From Strix aluco (Eukaryota > Chordata > Aves > Strigiformes > Strigidae), in the NCBI RefSeq assembly GCF_031877795.1, contig NC_133932.1, positions 137,256,841-137,320,840 on the forward strand: a stretch of DNA of 64,000 bases. Reading direction: 5' to 3'. The first letter of the stretch is position 1, and each line of letters opens with the position of its first letter. This document shows, one piece after another, positions 15,301 to 26,075 of the stretch. The notes beneath the pieces are model-generated. The model did no database searches. It saw only the letters and a program-made list of their open reading frames with translations, and was not told the DNA's origin. The position numbers and the translations under genes were made by a program.

Positions 15301-18300
15301 ATGGGCTGCTGCTACAGCAGCGAGGCTGAGGCCTCCGACCAGGTGCGCGGGGAAGGGGCCCGGGGCCTGCCGGCGGCGGGGGGGGGGGGGGCGGCGGCGG
15401 CGGCGGCGGCCTGTCCCTTCAGGCCGCCATGGCGGGGATACGACAGCACACGGCACCGGAGGGGAGCGGCGCGGAGGGCTCGTCCCGGGGCTGGGGGCAC
15501 CGGGCGGTGGGGAACTGCCAGGCCGCGGGCAGCCTCGGTCCTTTCCCGGGGCCTCCCGGCCTGGTTCCCCCCGTTTGCCCCTGGGCTTTGCGGGAGTTCC
15601 CCGCTCTGCGGTGCCCGCGGTTGTTTGGCACCGGGAGGGGGACGGGGAGCTGTAACCCCGGGCTGAACCCCTCCTCCCGCGCCCGTGTCCGCGTAGGGAT
15701 GAGCCCGAAGACACCCGGGGGGCCCCTGGCGTGGCCTCCCCGGCTCTGCCGTAACGTCACAGTTTCTGGTGTAGGAGAGGAGCCCAGGGGAAGGTGCCGC
15801 TTGCCCCGGGAAATTCGGGGTGGCCCCCTGGGTCCTTGTCATCTCCCCCCCCCGCCCCAGCCCCTTCCCCGGGGCTGGCTCCTTTCCTACACCAGCCTCC
15901 GAGAGCTGCTCTTGCCTGCCATCATCTCAGCGTCACCCTTTCCTCGCCTCCCCCCATCCCCTTTCCCATTCCCCTGGCCTCACGCAGCCTCCCTGGGAGG
16001 AGGAGGAGGTGGTGGGTCGGGCAGGATGAGCCCCCCCCACTCCCCATAGCCCCCCATCCCACCGCAGAGCCCACTGCCGGGAGCGCTGCCAGGTTTTCCT
16101 CCCTGGGACAGTGTGACTGTCCCCACCGCCTCTTGCTGAGCAGCTTGGGGGGGTGGCGGGGGGGGACCTGGCGCAAAATCGGGGCTGTCACCTGTCCTGC
16201 GGAAATTTAATCCACGGTGCGGGCAGCCATGGCCTGTGCCCTGCCAGTGAGCTCGGCTGTGAGGGCTGTTTTGCTGATTAAGGATAGCAATTAAATTCGG
16301 ACAGCAGAGTGAAAAGAGCAGGCGTATTTTACTGGGGATAACTAAATAACAGAATAATACAGAAAACATGCAGTAAGAAAAGACAGAATAGTGCACTAAA
16401 ACAAATAGGAAAATACAGGGTAATGCATCAAATCATTACTACATGAGAGAGGGAATAGCGATTAAGAAAGACCCATCACCACTTGCACCCGTTCCCATCA
16501 TCCAGACCCGCAGGCGCTGGGCAGCCCCGGTTACAGCGAGGATTTGGAGAGCCTGTCCCGGCAAGTGGGAAGTCCTACGCGGTGCGTCCACCCGTAGGTG
16601 AGGCTTCCAAAGTCGCTGTGAGCGGGTCCGGCCTTATATACCAAAAATCAGCAAGCCAGAATAAGTGACACCTTTGTTTTGAGCGGAAATATCTGGTTTC
16701 AGTCTCACATTAGATTCCCCCAGAGCCTGGCCAGGGCTCAAGGGAGAAGCTCAGGGAGTTTCTCTGTTATCTAATCGGATTATGAGGAAGATCACACATC
16801 AGGTCGCAGGGCCAGACAGCTGTCTCCATGACCCTGTTATCCACACACAAAGAAAGATAAATATACATTCAAGATAGCTGCATCTTCCATATGTGTCTCA
16901 CTAACGATTACATACTGAGTTAGCAGCTTCGGCTCAGGGCCTGCTGCTCAGGCTTCAACACTTCCACTTTTTCCATCAGAATAGGCGGTTTGTTATACCT
17001 TAGTATAATTATAATCCCTGTTAGCTCAATGGTTATCAGTTATAAAATATACAGGATTCATCTCTAGGTCAGCTCTGTCTTGGGCTGGTTGTCCAAGCCT
17101 TAGCAGTTCAATGGCTCATTACCGGGAGGACCTGTGGCCAAGCCACTCTGCTCCCGGGTGGGCTGCAGGGATGGAGAGGGGCCTGGGCTGGAGGATGGCG
17201 ATGGCATTTCCCAGTGGGAGGAAGAGCAGCGGGAGCTGCTGGCCAGGGAGAAGTCACAGACGGAGGAGCGACCGTGCTGCTGCTCGCCCCAGGTGCCCCT
17301 GGGCTGCGGCCAGTGGGGTCCACCTGGTGCTGGCCACGCCATAACCCGCACAAGCCACGTTTTTGTGCCGGTGTGGACGTGAGGAAAGGCTGGCGGGGTC
17401 CCTCCGGCCCTTCCCCGGCCGAGGTGGGTTCTGCTTAGGCAGGTTTGGGATGTGACGGGCGCATCCTCGTTAGGCGCCAGGTTTTGGGCAGGTCGGTGCC
17501 AGCACGTCGAGTGGAAGCTCGGGACCCTCCACGGGGACGCCCACTCTGCCTGCAGGGTTGGCAGCCCCAGCTGCCTGATTTCAGCCACGCTCGCTCATTT
17601 TGTGGCAGTGGGGGAAAAAGTGAAAAAATTGAGGAATAGGAGTCTGACCGCCGCCTCGGCAGAGCTGGGGCTGTGCCAGGGTTACCCTCTGATCCTCCTC
17701 TTGCTTTTCCCCAGGAAGAAGAGACGAAACGGCTGCTGGAGCCGGCAGCCAGCCCCCCCAACAAGGTGCTGAACGGCGCGGAGCAGAGCTACCACAACCT
17801 CCCATCGGCGCGCACCGACGAGCAGGCCATGCTCTCCTCCATCCTCGCCAAAACGGCCATGTAAGCCTCGTGCTGTACGTGCCGCGGGGCGTCGGGGGGG
17901 GAGCAGCCACGGCCGCAGTACCCGATGCGGTGCTGGTGGGGGTGGGCTCCCCGTAGACAGCCCCCCTCCCTCTGATTTGAGCCCCGTGGGGGTGCAGAGG
18001 TGAGACCCCGGGTGTGAGGTGACCCCTTGGCTGCTGGGCTGGGGATAGTGGCCAGAACTGGGGAGCCCCAAACTGGGAAAAGTGAGTCCTTGGGGTGTGG
18101 AGAGGGGGACTGTGGGGTACCAGCACTGTGTCCTCTTCTCAGGGTGGGGGGGACATGGGGACGCTTCTCCCTGCGGAGGCAGCCCCGCCAAAATGCGCAG
18201 GGGCAATGGGAGGGGGGGGGTTGCATTGCTCGTGGGCCCTGCTGCTCCCCTGCCTGCCACGGAGCAGCTGGTGGCAACTGGTGTGTGTCCCACAGCAGCC

Positions 18301-20787
18301 CCGAGGGCCACTCTTCTTGGCGGGGGGGGCACATGGCCGGGCCGTGGCACACATCTGGGCAAGCGCCCTCCTCCTCTCTGAGCCCAGGGCCTGGTGTCGG
18401 GGCTCTTGGGCCGTCGGCTGAGCGCTTAATCCTCGCAGTGACACGGCGGAGCCTCCTTCCCCGAGCGGCTGCGTGCCGAGGTCCCTGGGGTGCGGGCCGG
18501 CCCGTGCCGCGGGGGGCTGCGGAGCGAAGCCCCCAGCTCTGTGTCCATCTGTCCTGGGGCAAACGGTCCTCGGCGTTTCCCTCCTGGCAAGCAGCCGCTC
18601 CAGCCCAGCACGCTGGCAGTGTCCGTGCTGCGAGTTTAGCCTCTGAGCTGTTTGTTTTGGGAGGCCTGAATCCCGGGCTGGGTGCTGGGTCTGCCTGAGA
18701 CAGGGAGAACGTTTGTGGGGAGCGATGAGCCCGCAGCCGGACCCGCTGTCTTTGTGTTTCTGCAGCAACATCATCGACGTGTCGGCAGCCGATTCCCAGG
18801 GCATGGAGCAGCACGAGTACATGGACAGAGCCAGGCAGTACAGGTGGGACCTGTCCCGCTCCCTTAAAGCCGCGTCCTCGCGGTGATTTTTGACCTCAGG
18901 AGAGTAAATTCTGTGTGGAGCTGGGCTCCCTGTGCCCGGGAGGTCGGTGCTCAGTCCTGCTCCTCCCCTCCGCCCTCCTGGCGCCGCAGAGCCGAGGGCG
19001 GCGGCACACAAAGGGCTCCTGTGTTCCCTCGCCTGGTCCGGGGGGCTGGAAGCGGTTGCTCCTGCTTGAAAAGGCGCCTGTGTTGGGCAAGCTGGAAGCT
19101 CCCTCATCCTCCCGTCTCGGGGTGGATGCTGGGAACGACGTGGCTTTTGCTCGGTGCTGATGCCTGAAGGTGCGGCACCATCTTGTGCCAAGCCCGGGGG
19201 CTCCCCGGTGCGTTTCTCCCCACGTGCCGGCACTGACGCTCGGTGTTCTCCCCTCGGCAGCACGCGCCTGGCCATGCTGAGCAACAACCTGACGCACTGG
19301 AAGAAGCTCCCGCTGCTGCCGTCCTTGACCAACCAACCGCACCAAGTGCTTGCCAGCGACCCCGTCCCCTTCGCAGACCTGCAGCAGGTGAGAGGGGCTG
19401 GGGGGAAGCTCCGAGTCCCCCCCAAGCTGGTCCCCGGGGTCCCCCTCGGTGCTCTGTGGAGATGCGGGGGGTGAAATGTCGCTGTCCCGGCTCGCTGGGA
19501 GCTCTGGCAGCGACAGCTTAGAATCCCAGAATCATGGAGGTTGGAAAAGCCCTTGAAGCTCCTCCAGTCCAACCATGAACCTCACCCTGACCGTTCCCAA
19601 CTCCACCAGATCCCTCAGCGCTGGGTCAGCCCGACTCTTCAACCCCTCCAGGGATGGGGACTCCCCCCCTGCCCTGGGCAGCCCATTCCAACGCCCAACA
19701 ACCCCTTCTGCAAAGAAATCCTTCCTAAGAGCCAGTCTGACCCTGCCCTGGCGCAGCTTGAGGCCATTCCCTCTTGGCCTGCCGCTGGGTCCTTGGCTCA
19801 AGAGACTCATCCCCCCTCTCTGCACCCTCCTTTCAGGGAGTTGGAGAGGGCCATGAGGTCTCCCCTCAGCCTCCTCTTCTCCAGACTAAACCCCCCCAGT
19901 TCCCTCAGCTGCTCCTCCAGCTTGTCTGTGGCAGCCCGGCCATGCCGGAGGGTCCCAGCAGCCGCTCACAGGGTCTTCAGCTCGGTGCAGCCTCACCGGA
20001 GGAGCACGGGCCGTGCCGGGGCTCCCGCGAGAGTCATGGTGCCGGCGGTGAAGCCAAAATCCCGAGTTTCAGCAGCCTGGGAGGACTCAGCGCTGAAGGC
20101 AAAGCCCAGGGATGGGTTTCTCGCGCAGTAACTGCGTGCAGGCAGCGGCTCTAAACTCCATCCAGTCCTGTCAGAGGATCGTTGGTGGCAGGAGGGGGTT
20201 TGGCAGCTCCCGGCGAGTCCCGCAGCCGCTCTGAGGAAGGAGCTGCCGGGGAAACGCTCTTCCTCACAGCAGGAGCTGCCGCCTTCCCCATTAAGCGCCT
20301 GGAAAAGCCCCAGCGTTGCTCCCAGCTGTTTACTGGGTTGGTCTCCCCGTTCCCCCCAGCTGGTTCCGGTCCACTTGCCGGTCCCCAGAGCCGCAGGAGG
20401 GCTGGCACAGCTTGGCACAAACCCCTGGTCCCGCTTCCTGGGCGACAACCCTGCCCCAGCGTGTCCTCGGGGACAGGGACCTGTGGGGGGGTGAATTATT
20501 CCCCATCCTACGGGCGGGTGGGCGTCAGCAGGCGCTGGAGTCAGGGTGGTGGGTGCTCCGAGCGACGCCGAACACCTGGGGCGGGATGTGCCGGGGTCAC
20601 CCGCGGCCTTTTCTTTGGGATAAGGATTTTTTTGGGGGGGATAAGGGCATTTTCCAGAGGCGGCGCTGAGGCCGGGTGCTGTGCTCGCCCGCAGGTGTCC
20701 CGGATAGCCGCCTACGCCTTCAGCGCGCTCTCACAGATCCGCGTCGACGCCAAAGAAGAACTGGTTGTACAGTTTGGCATCCCCTGA
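15301..20787 (+). CDS. LAMTOR1: LAMTOR1 (p18), Ragulator lysosomal anchor
   Basis: Lipid-anchored scaffold that wraps the LAMTOR2-5 subunits and tethers Rag GTPases, and so mTORC1, to the lysosome. Five coding exons: 15301-15342, 17715-17860, 18766-18843, 19261-19387 and 20695-20787; 486 nt give 161 residues, identical in length to human. Seen: MGCCYSSE with Gly2 for myristoylation and Cys3/Cys4 for palmitoylation, an acidic dileucine-type sorting motif ([10 protein letters not shown]), [60 protein letters not shown] and the ending [20 protein letters not shown] followed by [10 protein letters not shown]. Intron 1 holds an ERVL-like LTR and intron 4 an antisense CR1. The 3' UTR runs into a T-rich tract at about 21210-21240; a GATAAA at 21255 may serve as the poly(A) signal. 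Confidence 0.97.
16267..17110 (-). mobile_element. ERVL-like LTR fossil (one LTR plus a short internal remnant)
   Basis: An AT-rich island in GC-rich LAMTOR1 intron 1, lying on the minus strand. The LTR runs from 16960 down to 16267 (about 690 bases), bounded by TGTT and AACA ends, with a TATATA box near 16635. Directly upstream of the LTR in element orientation is a polypurine tract (16961-16974), followed by roughly 135 bases of apparent internal sequence. It is therefore the 3' end of an incomplete, broken copy. No coding part is visible. Assignment to the avian ERVL group rests on remembered LTR appearance. Age cannot be estimated from a single LTR. Confidence 0.6.
19517..19935 (-). mobile_element. 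CR1 LINE 3' end, antisense in LAMTOR1 intron 4
   Basis: A 5'-truncated CR1. It starts with the CAGAATCCCAGAATCA tail repeat (the reverse complement of the CR1 terminal octamer repeat) and continues through the conserved CR1 reverse-transcriptase C-terminus and 3' UTR. It is nearly identical to the copies at 31.8, 47.0 and 56.9 kb, so it is of one subfamily. It ends in a short divergent tail at about 19935. Confidence 0.9.
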
Positions 20788-21260
20788 GCCCTCCCCGCAG
20801 CACCACAGCTTCACCGCTTTTGGGTTGGGTGGTTATTTTTTTGTTTCCTTGGGGTTTGGTTGGTTTTGGTTTTCGTTTTTTTTTTTTCTTCCCCCTTTTT
20901 GTCTTTATTTCTTCTCCCCTCCCTCCCCACGGCGCCACGACAGAACTTGTATGGACACCTGCTTTCCTGGCGCTGCTCGGAGGTTTTCTCCTCCTTGGGA
21001 GGGGAGGGGGGGTGCGTGGGGAGGGGGCTGTGTTTCGCCAATGTGGGGGAGGCTCTGCCGTGGCTCAGCACCGTGTGCCGGGGCACCGGGAAGGGTGGGC
21101 TGGAGCCAGGCGGGGCTGGAGTCGGGCTGCCACGGATGGGACGCTCTGAGCGGGAACGCGGTGGCTGCTGACACCCTCCCCGCTCATTTTTATATGTTCA
21201 GACCTTTATTTTGTTGTTTTTTTTTTTTTTTAATTATTATTTTTGGCCACAGTAGATAAA
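20788..21260 (+). other. LAMTOR1 3' UTR
   Basis: About 470 bases after the stop, with T-rich stretches at 20830-20910 and 21212-21245. No AATAAA is present; GATAAA at 21255 is the best candidate signal. No other feature was seen. Confidence 0.45.
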
Positions 21261-22089
21261 ACCATGTTCATCCAGTACCTGTCTCCTCTGTTCTGTGCCA
21301 GCCCTAGGGGGAGTGCGGTGGGAGAGCCCTGGCGGGGGTGTATGGGGACACACGTGTCCCTGGACCCCCCACTCCAGTCCCCCAGCTGGTTACTGGGACC
21401 TACTGGACCTGCTCCTCCTGGCAAAGGCGTGGGGGGGGCTGGGGGTGTCTTATCCCTCCCGGGAGGTGGAGTCAGAAGTGCCCCCATGGCTTCTCTCCAT
21501 TCTTGGGGCTGAGCAGAGCGGGATGGGGGGGCTGCCAGGCCCAGTTGGGGGGCCATGCCCCCCCTCCCCCCCCCCCCCCCCCAGGTCCTCAGGGGCTTTA
21601 GTGGGGTGTGGGTGCTCCCCCTGGGCTCCTGGGGGGGGGGGGCGGTGGCCCCCCCGAGTATACCTGTAGCCCCTCACCTCCTCCCTGGGCTTCCAAGATT
21701 GGGGGGTGGTCACTGTGGGGCTGCCCCCACAGCAGGTCTGAGGGGAGAGGTGTGGAGGGGGGGTCCCGTGGGGCCAAACCCACCCGCGATGGTGCAGAAG
21801 AGGGGGGCGGGATGTGATCTCGGGGTGCTTCCCCCCGGGACAGCGTCCCCCCCACCGTGGGGCAGGACCCCTGCCTGGCGCTGTGAGGCAGCGCGGGCCC
21901 ACGCTGCCCCCAGGACCCCCACGCGTCCCCTGCCCTGCACCCGCCGCGCCCCCTCCAGGTCTCTCGCGTGTCCCCACCCCGAGTGGGGGTCTGAGGCCTG
22001 CGCTCCCGCCCCCCCACCCCGACCCCGTGTGTCCCCGGACCGGCCCCACACGCTGCCGTCGCCCCGGCAACCCGCTCCCGGCGTTCCTC

Positions 22090-22245
22090 GCGGCTCTCGC
22101 GAGATCTGGGCCGCCCGCAGGGGCCGCTGGGATTCGTAGTTCCCTTCCGCCCACGTGACGCGCCCCGCCCCGGCGGCGGCCAATGGGGAGGCGGCGGGGG
22201 CGGGCGCAGCCGTTTGAATCGCGGCGGCGGCGGCGGCCCCGGACG
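22090..22245 (+). promoter_or_regulatory. NUMA1 promoter and likely noncoding exon 1
   Basis: Seen in order: the palindrome TCTCGCGAGA (22095-22104), the motif bound by BANP in mammals; a ZNF143/SBS-like ACTACGAATCCCAGCGGCCC on the minus strand (22121-22140); CACGTGAC (22152); a GC box; and CCAAT (22180). A donor-like GGACG/GTAAAA follows at about 22245, so noncoding exon 1 probably ends there. The element mix is typical of bidirectional housekeeping promoters; in human, NUMA1 shares this promoter with LRRC51, which I do not see here. Confidence 0.55.
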
Positions 22246-25200
22246 GTAAAAGGGGGGGGGCGGGGGGGGGCGGTCCCCGGGGAGCGGGGTCTGGGGGGGG
22301 CGGCATCACGGTGCGTGGGGAGCTCGGGCGGTCCCCGGTGGTTTCCGCGGCTGGGCCGAGGCCTCCGCGGCGGCCTGGGCCTTGCGTGAGGCCTGTTCCC
22401 GCCCCCGGTGTCGCCATCCTGGGGTGACCGCAGCGGGCGCTCGCTGGGGCCCGGCTGTGCGGGGTCGGTGGGGCCGCCCCCTCCCGCTCCAGCCCCTCCA
22501 CCAGCCGTGGGGCTCGATGGATGAGCCCCCCAGAGCCGCCGCTATTTGACAGCCCCGAGGCCGGGCACCCACCGGCCCCCCCGGGCCCAACCCCTGCAGC
22601 GCTGGGAGCTGGATCGGTGCGTTACCAGAGAGGGGCCTGCGGGTACCCGCCGGCTCCGTCCCGGCTGCTTCACCGGGGGCGCCTGGCGCTGCCGCCGTGT
22701 GCCGAGCTGGCTGCGCCTCGCCCGCACGACGCCTCAGGCTGGGCGCTTCCTTGCCTCCCGATCCGGTAGGAAAAGCTCCTTCCGTGAGCTCCGCTCCGTC
22801 AGCGTGGCAGCGCGCGGTGCTCCTCGGCCCCTTCCCGGCCGCTGCAGTGAGCGCTGAGCTTGGGGCAGCCTCAGAGCCTCCTCGGGCAGCCCAGATGCCC
22901 CGGGGATGGCTCCCGAGGGTCTGTGGATCCCCGCCTGCTCCCTGCCAGCCCCGGGAGGCAGCTGGGGCTCCCCTGGCTGCAGGCAGGGATCTGGCAGCTG
23001 CCGTTCCCGGTAGAAAGCGGGGGGTCCCGCAGCCCCTTCGGCCTTCCGTGCCATCTCCGCCGGTGGTGGGTCGTGGCACCACTCCAGTCCCCGTCAAATC
23101 ACTGCGGGGGGGGCTGGAATATTTTGGGAACCGGCTGGGCTGCGGCTGCAGCCGGGTCAGCGGGTGACAGGGGCTGGTACTGGGGGCCCCCAGCGCCCTC
23201 CCCTGCTGAGGCCCCCCTGCTCCCGGTGAGCAGCTGCTGCTCGTGGCCAGCGCCGGGTCTGTGCCAGCCCCAGCGGCCCCCCCTGTCACCCCAGGCCCTG
23301 GCAGGGTGACGGCAGCGAGTGCGCCCATGGCCGGGGTCGGACGTTGCCCCCTCCCTCCCCATGGCCGCTCTGGCAGTGGCGGCAGCTTTCTGTGCCGTGT
23401 GCCTTTAACGAGCGCGGCCTCGGCGCGGTGACGTGGGGTGGCCCAGGGCCAGGAAGGGGAACCGTCGCCTGCCAGCCCCGCTGAAGAGAAGCCCAACAAC
23501 TTTTCTTTTGTGCGTGGCCGCTGGCTCCCTGGCCCTCCCCGGCTGCCAGCGCTCATGGCGGATTAAACCCCGCGCGCCGACGGCGGCCGCGCGCCCCCGG
23601 TAAGGCCCGAACAAAGACTTTATCCCTCTTCCTTGTTTGTTTTCAGCAGCGCTGGGAAGGAGGAGGAGGAGGAGGGAGGCGGGGGGAGGTGAAGCTCGCC
23701 GTTTCCCAGCCCCGCCGCTTTGCCGCGGCGCCCCGCCAGCCCCCGAGGTGTGAACCCCGACTCGCGTCGGGACGCGGGCGGCCGAGTTGGCTTCGCCAAC
23801 ATCCGGGAGCTCGGGCTGCGGGGTGGCGGCTGTGAACCCCCCCCTCCCCTCCTTGCGCCGCCACTGCCTCCTCCTCCTCCCCACGCTGGCCGTGGGCCCT
23901 TCCCCACTTGGGGGGCTACCATGGGTCGCCCGCTCTGCGCTGGGCGAGCTGCTGGGTGCTCCCTACAGCGGGACCCCCCCACCCTGGGACAAGTGGGGGG
24001 GCTGTGGGTGCGTCCCTCCGGCAGGTTGGCACGTCGGGAGCTCCGGAGGCGCGGGCTTGCGTAACGCTGTGTTTTGACCGGAGCGGGCGCTGGGGGAAAG
24101 CGGCAAAGGACAATGCCGCTGTCACCACCGCCACCCCCGGGGCTTGTGTGTCCCCCCCACCCCGTCACCGGACCCTTCCCCAACCGACCCTCCGCGGTTT
24201 GTGCCGCCGCACCGCGCTGCTGTCGCAGGAATCCGGGTGTAGCGCGGGCGGCAGCTCCCTGCTGAGGGTCGTGTCGTCTCCGGTGCTCGGGGAAGCCGAT
24301 GTCACCAGAGACGAGCCAGGCTGGGACCGGGGACAGACCCGGCCTCTCGCTGGGCACCAGCGCTTCTGCAAACCGGCTGCAGTAAAACCCAGCTCGGCGC
24401 TGGCAGGATGCGGCCCTTCGAGGGTGTGTTTTGCCTGGATGGGTTTTTTGGGCACGCTGCACCCCCGGCCGTGGGGCTGGTGGGGCGGTGGGTGCCGAGA
24501 GGCTGCAGCCGCAGGGCAGAGGAGCTGGTTTTTAGCCAAACTGGAGGGAGGACCCATCCTGCCACGGATCCTGCACTTCCCAGCCGGGCTCATGGAGGCG
24601 GCAGGTGCCCCGTGTCCCCCCAAAACCAGGTGGCTGTGGTGTACCGGGCACTCCTGGGAATGGCTACGGATCCCTGGCAGGCTCCTGGCCCGTGGCGGTG
24701 GGGGGGTGCCAGGGAGCAATATGGGGCGAGGAGCCGAGGAGCACCCTCACCCAGAGGAGCATCTGGGTGATTTTTGACCACGGCCCCCATCGGCCTCCGC
24801 TCAGGTCTGCTCCCGGAAGCTCCCTCGCCGGGAGGATTACCAGGGTGGCACCGGGGACGGCCGGTGCGGAAGCAAAGGTCGCTGCGGAGGGGACCTGGCA
24901 GCACTCCTGGGGGCAGTGGGGCGGCTCGGTAATGCCTGGGGGGCTCCCCCCTCCCACCTCCACACCCCAGCAGGTGGTTCTTAGCACTGGCAGCAGCAGG
25001 CAGGGGAACTGGCAGCGCTCCCACAGCTTGGCCGCTGCCTTGCCAGGCTTGTTTGGGGCCAGGTGACCTTTGCAGGCTCCTTCCAGCCCCCGTAGTGAAG
25101 TCCTGGCTGGGGGGCAGAGCACCCCCCCCCAGGTCCCAGCAGCTGGGGGGTGGTGGCAGTGGGGAAGTGGGGGACGAGGGAACCCCCATTCTGGCCCTGC

Positions 25201-26044
25201 CAGCGTTTTGGGGACCTGGTGGCCATACAGCTGGGAGGAAGCCAGAGCAGCTGCGGGCAGTACCATGGTGGGAGCTCAGCACCTTCCCTGGCACATGCCG
25301 GATTTTTTGTACTTTTCTAAAGTCGTTGCTCGTGTTTTCTAGAGGGAGGTGAATCTTCCCAGGGTGCTGGCGGTCCCGGCAGCGGGGACAACACCATCCC
25401 AGGGTGGGCAGCACATGCCAATGAGCTGCCAGCCCCCGTGCCAGGAGCCTGCTGGGTGCCCGCGGTTCGGCGCAGCCATGGAGGAGCCCTCGGCCGCTCG
25501 TGGTGCCCCTCAGTGACACAGGATCCCTCAGGGTGCCGGTAGCCGCTGGGGCTGACCAGCCCGAGCCATGACCAGTTGTTTTGTGCCACCGCAGTGTGAC
25601 CTGAAAGACAGGCCCGACGGGACGCTGCCCTCCTCCCCGGGGGGGGCCGGAGCCAAAACCAGCCCAGGCATGGGGTCTCCCGGGGTGCCAGGCCCTTAAA
25701 TTCCTCTGGAAAGAAGTTTCAGAGAAGTTTGGGTGCTCGGGCTCGGGGCTCGGCAGGAGGTGTTGGGGACGAGGAGCCTGAGCAGCAGTTTTCCCTTGAG
25801 CCTTGCTCATCTGGATCCTGACCTCTGGGGGTAAATCCCAGGGGGGGGCTGCGGGAGGGGACCTGGCTGCTGCTTGGTGACTGCTGAAAATCCGGAGGAA
25901 GCTGGCTGCTCGCCTCCGTATAACCCAGAGCGTAGATCCTCGTCGGACACGAATGCCTGGTGCTGGGCGCAAGCCGTATATTGATGTAATTACTATGTTT
26001 GGCCTTAATTGCTTCCCCCCCCCCACTTTTGTTGGTGTTTCTAG
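22246..26044 (+). other. NUMA1 5' UTR intron (intron 1)
   Basis: About 3.8 kb with no open coding exon that I can recognise. It contains a second CpG-dense segment at about 23390-24060, with a CRE half site (TGACGTGG, 23430) and a donor-like CCCCG/GTAAGG at 23600, which could be an alternative first exon. The rest is unremarkable, with no CR1 and no long tandem array. Confidence 0.5.
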
Positions 26045-26075
26045 GTCCGGGCAGTGACCTGGCAGCCTCGCGAAG

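Noticed and set aside
21598-22154. Minus-strand frame containing SWKPREEVRGYRY, faintly like the C-terminal part of LRRC51
   Set aside because: The preceding leucine-rich repeat (LxxLxLHGN) is missing and the flanks are low complexity; a chance similarity of a few residues.
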